In this document: positions 24,231 to 37,227 of the stretch, in pieces
Position numbering within the stretch: position 1 is the first letter of the stretch
Layout: each line of letters starts with the position of its first letter
NCBI GenBank assembly: GCA_032358165.1
Contig: JAALGY010000008.1
Location: 558,001 to 622,000, forward strand
Direction: 5' to 3'
Length of the DNA stretch: 64,000 bases
Source: Diplosphaera chodatii
Taxonomy: Eukaryota > Chlorophyta > Trebouxiophyceae > Prasiolales > Stichococcaceae
Program-made: the position numbers and the translations under genes
The notes under the pieces: generated by a model
What the model was told of the DNA's origin: nothing
Databases searched by the model: none
What the model saw: the letters and a program-made list of their open reading frames with translations, nothing else

Positions 24231-24640
24231 GGCTACTATGGTCTTTGTTGCTGGCAGTGAGCGCCTATGCCGGCGATGAGACGATGATAAAGCAAGCCGT
24301 GACGACCCAGATGTCAATCGCGGCACTGCAATGCTCAGGTCACATGAAGTGTGAGCAAGCGCTTGCAGGAGCATGCGACTTCTGCAGTCGACGGCTGCAA
24401 GCACGACAATGTCAGCATGCGCTGATGACCATAAGAAGGTGCGCTGGTTCTGCGCAGAGTGCAACAGATCACTGTGTCATGCGGCAGTCAGGTGTCGGAC
24501 TTCTTCAATAGGCTTCGTGGGTCCATTGCAGCGCCTGTTACCACACAGTGCAGCATGCTTGCATGCTTGCAGCACGTGCTGGTAATGACACACCGGCCGA
24601 TTCCTAAACGTCGTTGGGTCGCGTCAGCACAAGATCGAAG
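24231..24640. promoter_or_regulatory. Divergent promoter region, GGT (-) and lumen-type protein (+)
   Basis: About 410 bases between two divergent starts. A Ser/Arg-rich minus-strand frame continues upstream from the GGT start to an ATG at 24374 and could be a targeting leader. No other coding signal or known motif was recognised. Confidence 0.35.
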
Positions 24641-25048
24641 ATGATCAGTGTCCAGTTTGTCTGTGCTGCCGCAGCGGACTGTGTATCCAACCCGTTGCAG
24701 CACTCAGCTACGTCCAGCAGCATGACTCTGGCCGCGCTGCAGCGGGTGTTTGCGGATGTGGGTCGCGCTGGGGTGTCTGCCAGAATGGACACCTCTCCGA
24801 AGTGCACAGCCCCGCCTGTGGTGCCACGCACACTGGAGTCACATCAGACCAGGAGGCAGATGCTTGGAGTGGGCTTCGCTGCCGCAGCGTTGCTCACTGC
24901 AGCGCCGAGCACTGCAGCAGAGGACAAAGGGAACAACCGCGCCATTCGCTTCTCCGGTGGCATCAAGGATGCGCAGGCAAAGCGGGCCGCCAGGGAGGCT
25001 GAGATGAAGGAGAAGCTAGCTGCGCTGAGAGCTGGCCAACAGTCCTGA
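24641..25048 (+). CDS. Small twin-arginine signal protein, predicted thylakoid-lumen protein of unknown function
   Basis: A single open frame with ATG choices at 24641 (135 residues) and 24722 (108 residues). The first third is Ser/Ala-rich and transit-peptide-like. It is followed by TRRQMLGVGFAAAALLTAAP then STAAEDKGNN (about 24850-24940): a twin Arg, a hydrophobic core and an Ala-x-Ala cleavage site, the pattern of a bipartite plastid signal read by the thylakoid Tat pathway. The mature protein would be only about 45 residues, strongly charged and helical (KDAQAKRAAREAEMKEKLAA), ending LRAGQQS. I do not recognise the family. The gene is intronless, unlike most neighbours. Small lumen proteins of this kind often associate with photosystem II, but that is inference. 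Confidence 0.65.
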   Translation: MISVQFVCAAAADCVSNPLQHSATSSSMTLAALQRVFADVGRAGVSARMDTSPKCTAPPVVPRTLESHQTRRQMLGVGFAAAALLTAAPSTAAEDKGNNRAIRFSGGIKDAQAKRAAREAEMKEKLAALRAGQQS

Positions 25049-25820
25049 AGATGTCCGTGGCTCTTGTGAGCGTGGGCGTCAGCTGTAGTGCACTGAGGGG
25101 GAGCAGGTTGCATTCGAGTCAGAATCAACTTCGGGCGCAGAAGGGTCCATGCTGAACTTGGGCATTCGGCGCCGTTCAGACGGCTGTGTGCATGTTGGGC
25201 ATTTGGCGTTGGCATTCCAATTTTGAGGGACATCGGCCAGGGAATGCCCGTGTTGGTGGCATACTCTGACATCTGCTTGGTCCAGCATCCTGATGATTGG
25301 TGATCAGGCCATCAGGAAACATTTTTGCTATGCGACATCAGTCCACAGCATCGTGCGGCGCTTGCTTGTGGCCACTTTTGCAGATTATGTGAACCCAGGT
25401 TCTGCACATATCGTATGCAGTGGCATTGCTGGAGTAGCCTCGGCTGCCCGGCGCTTTCAGCTACAGGCCCAGGCCACCTACCAGCCAGTCGGTCTGTTAC
25501 ACAGCACGCACACAGTAGGCCTAGACGTTGCTATCGAAATCACCCCACAAGCCCACATGTCACTTTTGGACGCCCTGAGCCGAAAGCTTTTAGGATGAGT
25601 CATCGCAAAGAAAACGTCACAGCGGCCAGCGCGCGAGACACTCGCCACCAGATCGATGCACGATGGGCTGCCGCAGCCGGCCACCCCGTGGGCAGTGATG
25701 CTGCGAGGTGTCGGCTGTGGCGTGTGGAGCGTGCGTAGCGGCAAGTTTGAGTCAGGCTGTTGAAACCTGCTACATTCCGACCTGAACCTCTGCAGCTGCC
25801 TGCCGGGGCGGATCGGGCCC
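25049..25820. other. Intergenic region upstream of the RFTS-DDT-WHIM gene
   Basis: No exon could be supported on either strand; the open frames here (for example 25325-25738) have no domain and no family-like motif. It should include the 3' UTR of the small lumen-type gene and the promoter of the next gene. Confidence 0.35.
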
Positions 25821-28800
25821 ATGCCCAAGCGCTCTGCTGCCGCCGGTGCCGGCAGCAAGGCGAACGCCAAGAAGGCCAAAATCAAACCCGAGAAGGTAGG
25901 GCCGTGCGACCGCTCAGTCCGCAGTGATCAGCAGTGGAGCTCGGCGCGCAGCAGCCCGCACGGGCGTTGGCAAGGGCGTCGGGGCGCGTGTTGAGGCAGC
26001 AGTACGTTGTGAGACATTGCGGTTGTGCCCAGATTGGAATCTGGGTTCGATTGCGCAGTGCCGAAATGACCAGGGAATATTGCAGCGCCGGGGCTTGTGG
26101 CTCCGCTGTGAGCCCGCAGTGGTCGCTATGCTGAGATGAGCTTCAGCATGCTGGCGCTGCGAATTGATGATGCCGCTGGTGTGCCTGTGCATGTCCCTGG
26201 ACTTTCAAGCAGGTCGTGGGCAATTTGACACGTGAGACCACACTCCGCACCTGGGTGCCGCCAGTGCCGATCGGCGCTCTGCACGGCCCAGCCCTGCATC
26301 ATACGTACGATACTCAGCCGATACACGGGATCTACGGCCGGCCAGGCGTTCGGGAACTTGTCGACGCGGACACTCTCTGCATGTTGTCGGACAGGACGCA
26401 CGGTCGTTACACATAAGCTTCATGGTCTCCACGGGTCCTGCCCGTCTCGTCCTGCCGTCACTCCCATCTGCATCTCTCTGGGCTGGGTGCTGGGGCCGAG
26501 CGGTGGCTGATGTGGTGAAGAGGCCAACTTTGCAACCCTGATGCCTGGTGCAGCTGCCCGAAGGTCGGCCCATGGCTTTGCAGGCAGCGCCCGGTCACAT
26601 TGCATGTCAATCCTCATGCATGTTGTGGGACTGTGGCCGGCACCACTGCTCACCGTGCCATACTCCGGCAGCGCGATCATGCCAGACGGCCTCGCCAGGA
26701 CCTGCTGTCGTCACGCGAACCTGCCAACCCTCCGCTCACACTGCCATGCCGGCGTTCTGACATCCAGCGTGCCGTTTGCAGGACCGCCATGCGGAGGAGC
26801 ACGCGGTGGCGGCGGTCTACAACCGCGCGGCTCCCGGCGAGGGCGGGCTGCCGCTGCGTCTGCTGCATAACTTCTTCCTCTTTGTGCGGGATCCCAGCAC
26901 GGGTGCCGAGCAGCCCGCCGGACTGGAGGAGCTGCACAATGGTGAGCGTTCGGTGTGTCCATCCGGACGAGATTGATGCTGTGACGATGTTGGGCACGCT
27001 GCACATGGCAAACCGCGCCACATGCAGTGCGTTTGCTGACATGTCCGCCCTCCTTGCTGCGACAGGCAAGGTCGGCAGCCTGCCGCTGAGGGCGCGGGGC
27101 CAGCTGCTGGAGCACCGCTCGCCGGCCGTGGCTGGCACAGACTCCTGGGCGGCGAATGCCGTGGGCGCTGGCGGCGGCACCCCGAACTCCGCAAAGGGCC
27201 GCATCGCGCTGCACCACGTGCGGGACTGGGTGGTGGACCACACGCAGCCGGCGCCCGCCATCTGGCTCGTCACCACCGCAGCCTGGTACAGGTGGGCGCT
27301 CCTGCTCTGCTTCATTGCAGATACGTCGGCCACACTGGACACTGGCAGGGCGGCAGGTGGAGGTGCCGAGCGCACCCAGCTGGACGGCTGCTGAGTGGCG
27401 TGCTCACGTGCATCTACAGTCCACTTGCATAATTAATGAAATTCAGCATCAGACTGAGCTCTTACCGGCTGTATGCGGCAGACTGATCGGCCCGGCGTAC
27501 GACTACATCCCCGTCTTCCAGACGGCGCTGCTGCGGCTGCGGCTGGCGGTGGCCGGCGCCAATCTGGTCACGGAGGATGCGCACGCCAGCTTCCAGGCTG
27601 TGGCGCCGCAGCTGCTGACGCAGGCCAACGCCGCAGGTACGAGCTGAAAGACCATAGTGAGTGGCTGTTCACGCAGGCATGCACTTGTGAGAAACCATGT
27701 GGTCTGCTTCACGCGTCACACTGCGAGTGTGCAACATGGCCTGCAAACTCCAGATAGTGACCGAGAGGGGAGTGTCACTGCATGCAGGCATGCCGCCGTC
27801 GCAGCAGCTGGCGACGACTGGTGGCTTTGGCGGAGGCCAGTTTGGCGGCGGCGGCCCTGGCTATGGCTACACCCCTGGTGGCCTTGGTGGCGGCGGCCCC
27901 TTTGCATACGGGGGCCCGCCCGGCTTTGCCATGGCAGGGTTCAATGGCGGCGGCGGCTTCAGCGCAAATGGCCAGACGCCCCCTGCCGCAGCTTTCGACC
28001 CTGTGGAGGACGACGAAGAGGACCAGGAGGCTGTTGACACGGTTGACACATACGCAGCCGCCGGCGTGTACGTGATGGCGAGCCCCGCGCACCTGCAGCA
28101 GGAGGCCGGCTTCCTGCTGCAGCAGCTGGCGCCGTTTGCAGGGCGCCACATCATCACGGTGGGCATCCTGTCAGCACCACCCACATCCCGCTTGCTGCAC
28201 CTCCACACCCATCCACTGGACGTGGATCAGGCATCAGAATGGCGGTTGTCATTGCCGCAGGGTGGCTTCACGCAGCAGCTGGGCGCTATCGCCAATGTGT
28301 CGCCAGCCAGTGCCATGTCATCAGGTGATGTCCAATGTGCTAAAGCATCGCACGCCTGGGCGTGTGCGCTTTCGTGGCAAACTGGAGGTTGGGCTGATTG
28401 CATCACGAGACCATGCGGCTCCAGCTGTTGCCGAGCGATATCATGGTTGTGTGTTGCAGTCCGAAAGCTTCGGAGCGTTGACACCGGAGCACCGGCGGCA
28501 GACCCGAGGGCGCGGCCGATCCCGTGCACACACTTTGATGCAGCGCCCGACCTGCTGCCGGGCGTGCTCATGATCTGGGACTTCTGCCACCGCTACAGGT
28601 TTTTGTGCCTGCTGCTGAGCAGCATTGCATGTCATCGTCTGCCCATATATGAAGTCGCCTGCGCTTGATCGTCCGCGCATTGCAAAGCCGCGGCACATGC
28701 ATTCTTGTAGTGTGGCGCAAGCAAATGACTTCTGAAGGGCTCCGTACATCGTATGCAGGCAGCTGCTGCGGCTGCCGCCTTTTCCTCTGGCACGACTGGA

Positions 28801-31800
28801 AGCGGCGTTTCTGGAGCCTGCCGCAGCAGGGCAGCCACAGCCAAAGGGCTTCCAGTGCGTTCCCCGCTGCTGCAGACCTCTGGCATCTCCACCATTGAAC
28901 GTGCTTTATGCTGGACATGGGGTGCAGCCCCTCTGACAGCCATTGACTGACGTGCAGAGCATCGCTCACATTGCGGAATGACGTGAGCTGCCACCCTGCA
29001 GGCGGGGCCCCAAGGGGCAGGCGCTGCTGCTGCGGGACGTGCACGCCGCGCTGCTGCGCGTGCTGGACAGCGCAGACGACGAGCTGATGGCGGCGCCGGC
29101 GGCCGCCTCGGAGGTGGCGCCCCAGGAGCTGGGGCCCCACGACGCCTTCAGGTGTGCCGCTACTGCCTTCAGGGGTCTCACCCTGGTGTGAAAATCAAAG
29201 CTCGTTTGTTGGTCACACCCAAATGGCCGAGTGACAGGCGGCGTCATGAGCGCACGCCATGTTTGCTGCCATGTCATTGTCACAACGCAAGTGAGCGTTT
29301 GCTGCTTCACAACAACGCCAGACATCAGCAGACCTGCGGTGTTTACCAGTTGCCTGACAGCCGTCAAACATCCATGTGCAGCCCAAACGGCATATGACGG
29401 CCCTCTAGGTCTGTGCCGTGGGGGTTGCTCCTTGACGTTTGACGCCACCTAACGTACAAGCGAATTGAACCTTTGCCGTGTTCTAGTGTACACCTCATCT
29501 GTATCTGGCCCCTGTGCACCAAGTCCACCTTGCATGCAGGCCGCTGCTGGGCGTGACGTGGCCGGAGATGGTGCGCACCGTGCTGCAGGGCCACCCACTG
29601 ACGCAGGACGCCGCGACGGCTGGCGCCTTCAAGACGCTGAAGGCGAGTCTCAAATCTTTCAGGGCTACAGTGCAGTCGTCATCCTACCACATACGTCGTG
29701 TCATCGAGGGCTGCGACAGTGCAAGCTAGCGTGGAAACGACTATCATCAGTGTTTGCCTGAACCATGTCATGCGCAGGTCGTGTCTGAGGCGCAGCAGGT
29801 AACCGTGCAAGCTGGTGCCCTGCTGCAGGGTCAGAGCTACGAGACGCTCGACACAGCAAAGCGGCTGGCCATACTGGAGGCGCTGCTGCACATCGCCGCA
29901 GACTCGGAGGCCCTGCGCAGCCACGTCCAGCGTTGCATGCCCCCCGAGGTACCTGCTTCCCTCCTGTATGGCACAGGAGCACAGTGGCCTGATGCCCAAG
30001 TGCGGTCAGCTGCGCCGTTGCACTCATCATGTACCCTGCCCTCGCAACCTGGGCCAGGTCATGCGATCATGATATTTCTGCAGGGCCGCGTCTCGGAGCC
30101 GGGGCTGCTGGGCGAAGACAGCACCGGCGTCCGGTACTTGCAGCTGGGCGGCCGCGACCACGGCGGCCTGCTGTTCGTGGAGAGCCCCCAGGTGCTGCGT
30201 GCAAAACACATGTCAGACTACGCACGGCTGCAAACTGTGCTGACTCATATACCATCTGCTCACAGAACAAGGTGTCGCCTTCACACCTGTGACCCGAGTC
30301 AAAGTTGACCGGCCAGGCGCACGAATTGTTGGAGTTCCTTGCATCAAGTACAGAAGCGGTGGTTGTGGTGTGCTGCAGGGGGGCAACTGGGGGTACTATG
30401 GGGCCAAGGACCTGCCGCAGCTCATCGCCTGGCTGGAGGGCGGCTCCGACGCCGAGCAGGTGAGAACACAAGGAGCGGCGACCTTCGTGCACGGGAGCCG
30501 ACGGCAGGGCAGCAGATCACTGCATCCTGGCCTGGCGGGGTCTCAGTTTGTGGCGCTTTTGTCAGACGCATCCTCAGCACACCCCTGCCCGCGGCGGTCT
30601 GCCGAACTACTGCCCTCGTGACACCCTGTAGGCCATCGCCGACGAGGTGTTCGAGGCGTACCTGGACCTGCTGCCGCCCGCGCTGACCGGGTGCCTGGCG
30701 GAGCGGCAGAAGCGCAGGTCGCCGGCCGCAGCGGACGGCTACGCGGGGCTGGCACCGCTGCGCAGCGGCCGCGACCAGCTGGCAGAGGTGCGTGTCATGT
30801 GGCACCGATCTCACCGCTTCACACACCTGCCGGCCGCAAGGCAATGGCAACGTGCAGTTGCTGGGGCATCAGGCAAAGCCAGTGAATGTTTCAATGGCCT
30901 AAGCTCTGAGCGACGCTGGTATCTCCCTCTGTCTGGCTGCTGGTGGTATCACCGCTGGATGTGCTGCATAGAATGCCCATTGCAGGGTGCATGCAACCTG
31001 GCTTTCAGCAGAGCTTGTGGATCCTACTAGGCTCCGTCCGGCGCTGCATGTGTCCTGCTCAAGGGCACCGCCCGCAATGTGGCGTGCCATCAAGGCTTTC
31101 ACCAGCGTGGCGTGGCGCAGGTCATGGTGGGGCTGGTCCAGGCGGCGCCGTTCTGGGAGCGCGGCGAGGACTGGCTGGCGTGCCGGGCGGCGGTGCTGGC
31201 CTCGCTGCAGACGGCCGTCTCCGGCTCGGCGTTTGCACGCCTGCTGTGGCTGGTGGAGGAGCTCACGTGAGTCGTCACCCGCATGTCCACTGCACATGTA
31301 CACTGCAAGTACCTCCTTGGTAGCAGGCCGCTTCTGACGTTGCCAGAATGGCCTGGCGTGGCGTGGCGTGCATCTGGCTTCCGCTCCCGACAGCATCACC
31401 GTCTTGCCAATGCTCGTTGTCTGGCACGCTCCTCTCAATTCCATCCTGTGATCCCGGGCGCATGCCAAGGCCAGCAGGTCATCTTGGGTGAGTTGCAAGG
31501 GTCAACCATCAAGTCACCCGTGCCGCAGGTATGAGGAGGCGCTGCGGGGCACAGGGTGGGGCCGCCGCCGCGGCTGGTTCCGCGACGCCCTGGACAAGTG
31601 CACCACCGTGTCCCAGGTGCATCCCCCTGCCCCCCAGAGTCGGGGCCCAGCCCCTCCCTGCCATCGCCAGGTCCTCTGCCAGCTCCTGATCCAGATCAAC
31701 CGCACGCCTGCTACCACACGCATGCAGACGTGTCCCCTCTCACAAGCCCCGTGCACATGCCGGCATCGTCACGAGCATGCGGTCTGAAACATGTCTGTCC

Positions 31801-34800
31801 CCTGCCGTCCAGACCGCGGTGGTGACGGCGGCGCTGGCGTCGCACTGCCGCCGGGCGCCCGCCATGGGGCTCCTGGACCAGGGCGCCTTCCTGGACATCG
31901 TGGCGCAGCAGGGCAAGTGCGCGCCGCCCATGCCCACGACCCAGGTGCGTGCGCTGCTGGATGTGCAGCCTTCAGTGGACTTTGCTGTGTGGGAAGGGGT
32001 ACAGTATGTGTGTGTGCACTCGGTGCTGTGGACTTCAGCCCATGACTAGGTCTGTGTCAGGTCGCAACTCGGCTTACATGTAGCGGGGCAGAGCTGCACT
32101 GGTGCCTGCGACTGATAGGACAAGGGCAGACACGTAGCAGCTCAGGAATTGACGCTCCATAGGTGTCATGTTGTGCTCACATGCTGTGCGATCTGCAGGA
32201 CGAGGTGGTGCTGGTGGGCGGCGCGTACGCCGACGCGAGGCGGGCGCTGCAGCCGGGGGCGCCCCCCCTGGAGTGGCCCGCCGGCTGGCGCGCACTGGAG
32301 ACCTGCACCGTGCTGGAGGTGCGCTGAGACATGCAGTAGGCCTCATTTGGAACATACCGAGAAGCTCCTGCTATGACAAGGGTACTGTCCTGCAAGTTTT
32401 TGCATAGCTAGTCACAGTGCTCGCAGTCTATGTCATGAGCGTCCAGGCACTATGTATGCTAACACTGGAAGCATGCCACTCCAACCAGATGTGGCCTGCT
32501 ACCATGTTCTTGGCCTCAGTACTGCCCAGTCGCCCAAAGCATCATCTGGTCCTCAATCATCATTGATTCTGCGTCCCACATCTACCGCGGGAACGTGTTG
32601 ATGTGCACAGAGATAGCGTGGAAACGGTGCCGGGCACCATGGGGTCAGCCTTGGCATCTACTGTCTGGCCCCTGCAACGGCAACCTGCAGGCTGAAGCTG
32701 GAGCATGGGGTTTCAGCACCTTGCACATGTGCGTGTAGGTGGCGTACACGAGGGGCCAGGCGCCGGTGACGCGGGCGGCTGCGGAGGACGTCAGCCGCGC
32801 CGCCACATGGGCGCTGCTGGAGCCCGTTGGCCAGCCCGCCGAGCTGAAGGTGCGCTGAAACCTACAGCGGCAGAGTTCCGCCTGATTGCTGGTGACGCAC
32901 ATGGCCCTGGCGGTCTGCACCGCTGAGCCTTCCCCTTGTCGCGCCAACATGGCACCTTTCAGCGCTGGTTTGAGCAATGTGCTGGAGCTTCCGAATGCCG
33001 GGTCAATGACGCCACCTGCGACCTGCCTTTTATGCAGGCAGCGGAGGAGGCGCCGGATGTGCAGCCGCTGCCGGCGGCGTGCGACGGCGAGATTGACTGG
33101 ACGCTCTTCAGCTTCTCGCACGGCTTCCGCCACCCGCGCGCTGGCTCTGGGCATCCAGCCCTGGGTATGCCCCAGACTCATCATGCTGAGTTGATCAGTC
33201 GTTCATCATGCTCTTGTGGCTACACCATCGTGAGAATCAAAATACTACAGCGTGCTGTAGCCGGCTCACATCTTCATCATTGCTGCAGCAATAGTGGTGT
33301 CAAACTCGTGCAGCACCCCGTCTGGTGGCCGCCGCCCTCACCATCGCGGCGGACGGCGAGTCCATCACGCTGACAGTCAAGCCGCTGCCACCGCCAAAGC
33401 CCTCCGCAGCAACCGCCTCAGAAGCCGCACAGCCAGCAACAGCAAGCACAGACGCAGCAGCCGCAGCGGGCCCAGCGCTCGCAGACGGCAGCATACCAGC
33501 CGGCGGCTCGCCCAACAGCACGACAACCACAGCGCACATCTTTGACGGTGGCAGCGTGCACGGCGGGCAGTCAGCTGCTTTCGCCATGCTCCCGCACGCA
33601 CAGCAGGCAAGTGACAATGCTAGTGTGGTCCTAGAGCCATGTGTAGTGCCTTCGGCTTGCCACACAGGTGCACAGACGGCAGGCTGCCCCACGGGCATCA
33701 ACCTAACTGCACGGCAGTCGGGCCTGCTGGCCATCTGCAGTACAGTGGGCTGGTGGCCCCAGATCATTCTGCCTGACGTCAAGAGTGATGTTGCTGCACA
33801 CATGTTATTGTTGCATTCACCAGCATGTCACGTGCCATGACCAATGCACATGCATCACTGCACAGCCTTTGATGTCAGGCGTGCAAACCATCCGTGCAAT
33901 CCCTCCCCTCGTTCTTTGACACCTTCTGGTCTGAAGCCGGCTGCTGAAGCATACAAGCCGCAGCGCTGTTGCCGCCCCCAGGACACAGATCGGCTTACAT
34001 ATATTCACAAGGAATATTCGTGACATCAGGTCAAGCAGGAGGCTGCAGGCGGCGCACCAGCGCTGGCCGCGCAGCAGCCGCAGCAGGGCGGGTGGCACGC
34101 CGGGCCGCAGCAGCCGCCGGCGGGCTACCCCGGCTACGACCTGGCCGCAGGCGGGCGGGGCATGCCGCGCATCGAGTCCACCGAGTCGTCGCTGCACACC
34201 AGCGGCATGGGCGGCCGGCGCGGCATCAAGCGCGACTCAGCAGACACCGTCGAAGACGACGAGGTGAGCCGACGGCGGCCCCTGTCTTCTGCCCACCCCT
34301 GCGGTGCATGATGCACGCGATAAGAGTCGCCTCTGGTATGGGGGCGCCCAGCGTGCCGCACGTTGCCTTCTAAGCACCTGCGCCACATCGGCTGACCCTT
34401 GGCATCTCAAGCCCCAAGCCCGCGGTGCTACAGGGCATGGTGGCGGGCGCGAAGCGGTCCACGCGCTCCACGCGGCGGGGCGGCGGCACCGCCGAGTTCT
34501 ACGAGCTGGACCGCGACAACCTCGCCCGCATCAAGGTGCAGCGCCGCCCACTCTATACCCTCAACCCTGCCCACCGCTGGCTATAGCCATAGCCATCTGT
34601 ATGCTGAGCTGGGAAGGATAGCCGGGCACTGGGGTGATGCTGCAGTGTGCGGCCTGACTCTGGGACTGGATTGGCAGGAGTTGCGAGCTGCTTAGCACTC
34701 TGGCATCTGCAAGGTTCCGCTATCATGCCACAGTGCTAAAGAAGCACGCGCTGCCAATCCAGTACACATGTCGTCTTGAAGAGCACCCACAGAACCAACG

Positions 34801-37227
34801 CGGCTCAGCACAGGGCACAGCAGGTTCAGCTGACAACCACAACCCAGGTATCAGGTTCAACATGCTGTCACTTTGAGGCTCTCAACTCCCTCTCTCCGAT
34901 CTGCAAAGCCGATGGTTCCTTTTGACCCAACAGGCAGAGCCGGTGGCGCCCAAGCCGGTGCTGGGCGGCCTGCGCCGGACCGCGTCCGGCAACCTGGTGC
35001 CCGTCGCTGACGATGCCCCCATCCAGTGCGCACCGTCTCCACATCCGCTGTGTATCAGCTGAGCGCGTGGGTCGTGATCAGCACACAGGAAGTTCGCACA
35101 GAGTTGCACCGCACTGCAGTTGCAGCAGGTACCATCACCTGTCTGGAGCGCCTCAGGGTAGTGCCTCAGCAGCAAGGCGCCTCTGTAGGGCATACACATG
35201 ACTAAATCATCCTCAAATACGTTATGACACCACACAGGTTCTGGGTCAAGCGGCGGCGGCTGGTGGCAGTGGAGCTGCGCCCGACGCCGCCTGCTGCGCG
35301 GCTGCCGCAGTTTGTGCTGCCGCCCACGACGGTCATTGCAGCAGCTTCCAAGAAGTGGCCACCAGGTAGGCAGCTCATGCTGTCCAAGCTCCTGTTCACA
35401 TGGTGTCCCAGCGTAGGCCCCTGAGGCGCCACTTGCAACTGTGTTGTGAATCAGCCTCGATGCTGCGCACATGTGCAGGCACGGGAGTCAAGATGCCGAT
35501 GGCGGGCACGCTGGCAGATGCGCTGGCGGAGGGCAGCGCCGGCGCGACCCGCTGGCACACCGGCATCCTGCCCCACGGCAAGCCCCAAACCGCGCCCCTT
35601 GCGACCGCACAGCTGGCCAAGCGCACGACGGCTTTCAGTCCCTCACACTAGCAATGGGTGTGGTGGCACACAGTCAGCCAGGTGGCGTCAAGCGGACGTT
35701 TGCTGGCTGCAGGCTTTGACCCGGAGGCGGCCGGGGCGGCGCAGCACCCTGAGAAGCTCATGGGGGCGCTGTACGTGGTGTGGGACGAGGCGTGCCTGCC
35801 CCCGCTGCCGGCGCACATCAGCCCCTGGGAGGTGGCGGAGGACGCCGCGCGCAAGAGCCGCCAGGTGGAGCGCTCCCGGGCAGAGGCCCTCGCCCAGGCC
35901 CGCAAGGTGCCCCGCTGTGTCAGGGTTTAGGGTTCACGCTATGGTGCTGTCCTTGGTTCAGGCAGACTGCAGAGGCGGGCTGCTGCACAGTGCCAGCGCC
36001 AGCGGGAAACCTGTTGCAAGGGTTTCCTTGCACGACAATCCCATGAGCGTGACTATACCCTACTGAACCTCGCCCTGTGCAGGTGGCAGCCATGCAGACG
36101 CGGCAGGAGGCTGGCCCCCTTACTACAGGGCCTCGGGGGCGTGGCCGCAGCGCCGCCGCCAGCGCGGCCCTGCCGCAGCAGCCGTATCCCCAGCAGCAGC
36201 AGCACAGCCCCCGGCGGATGGCGATGCCGCAGCAGGGGTACGACCAGCTCGGCCCTGGCAACGGCAGCAGGGGCAATGACATGGTCCAACCGCAGCAGCA
36301 GCAGCAGCCGCGGTCGCCGCAGCACGCGCAGCAACAGCGGGCGATCCGGCAGCAGCAGGGGCCCAACCACCAGCAGGGGCAGAACCAGGGCCAGCAGCAG
36401 CCGCGGGGGGCGTTCAGCGTGCCGGCCAGCGCCCTGGCGGCGCTGCCGGCGCGGCAGCAGCAGCTGCTGCACGCCAGCCGCGCCGCCGCGGCCGCCGGCA
36501 AGCAGCTCGCCCCGCAGCTGCAAGCCGAGCTGGTCGCCCTGTACCGCCAGCTGCAGGTGACCAGGCGCATGTCCCACCATGATGTCATGCCAGCCACCAA
36601 TATGCTGCCCGTCCGTGGTCGCAAAGTCGGCATGGGCCTATGCGCTGACAGAGCTGCCGCTGGCCAGGCGGGGCTGCTTTGGCCCGGACAGGCGGTCAAC
36701 CTCATTGCTGACCCACCCACAAATACGTTGCTGGACTGCAGGCGGCGCATCAGCAGACCATGATGCAGGACGGGCACGGCGGCGGGGGCCCGCAGGGACA
36801 GCCCCATGGCCTGCCGCCCTACGAGCAGCAGCAGCTGCAGGGGTCGGCGCTCGGCGGGCAGGCGCCGCCACCGTACACCAACAACCACGCCCAGCAGCAC
36901 GGCGCGCCGGGGGGCAACTACGGCTACGGCGGCGCGCAGGGGCAGTGGCACCACGAGCAGCAGCCGTCGCCGCAGCGGCAGCCGCAGCACAGCCCGTACC
37001 AGCAGCAGCCGAGCCACTGGCTGCCGCAGGGCCAGTCTCCGCCGCCGCCCCTGCCGCAGCAGCCGCAGCAGCCCGGGCACCCGCCGGGGGGCCACGCGTA
37101 CCAGAATGGCTGGCAGCAGCCGCTGCCCCCCGCGCAGCCCCGCCAGGTGGGGCCGCCTGCCGTGCCCTGCACGAACCCAGCAGTAGCATGTGCTACTGGG
37201 TGTCCTCGCTTCACGCAGCCACTTTGA
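25821..37227 (+). CDS. Large chromatin protein with RFTS-like, DDT and WHIM motifs (ISWI-partner type)
   Basis: ATG at 25821 opens a Lys-rich N-terminus (MPKRSAAAGAGSKANAKKAK). The first domain resembles the DNMT1 replication-foci (RFTS) domain: LPLRLLHNFFLFVRD (26850-26895), ALHHVRDWVVDHTQPAPAIW then LVTTAAWYR, spliced in phase to LIGPAYDYIPVFQTALLRLR (27200-27545). After a Gly-rich linker come DDT-like motifs: LLPGVLMIWDFCHRY (28553-28597), LLLRDVHAALLRVLDSADDE (29025-29085), LGVTWPEMVRTVLQGHPL. WHIM-like motifs follow: YETLDTAKRLAILEALLHIA (29838-29900), LGEDSTGVRYLQLGGRDHGG (30110-30170), GNWGYYGAKDLPQLIAWLEG (30382-30445). These occur in the order seen in BPTF/BAZ and plant DDT proteins, which bind ISWI ATPases and read linker length. 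The middle is unassigned. The last part (36085-37227) is Gln/Pro-rich and disordered. No methyltransferase domain is present. Two adjacent genes cannot be fully excluded, but no start or promoter-like gap is evident. Confidence 0.75.

Noticed and set aside
24373..24464. Longer GGT start at 24464
   Set aside because: The codon there is TTG, not ATG. ATG choices are 24374 and 24230, and family resemblance begins after 24230.
26025..26065. Possible tRNA T-arm (gggttcgattg)
   Set aside because: The flanking bases do not form a T-stem, acceptor stem or anticodon arm at the right distances, and it lies in an intron of the chromatin gene.
26850..27610. Calling the large gene a DNMT1-type DNA methyltransferase from its RFTS-like block
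   Set aside because: No BAH domain or cytosine methyltransferase motifs (PC, ENV) appear downstream; DDT and WHIM motifs are seen instead.
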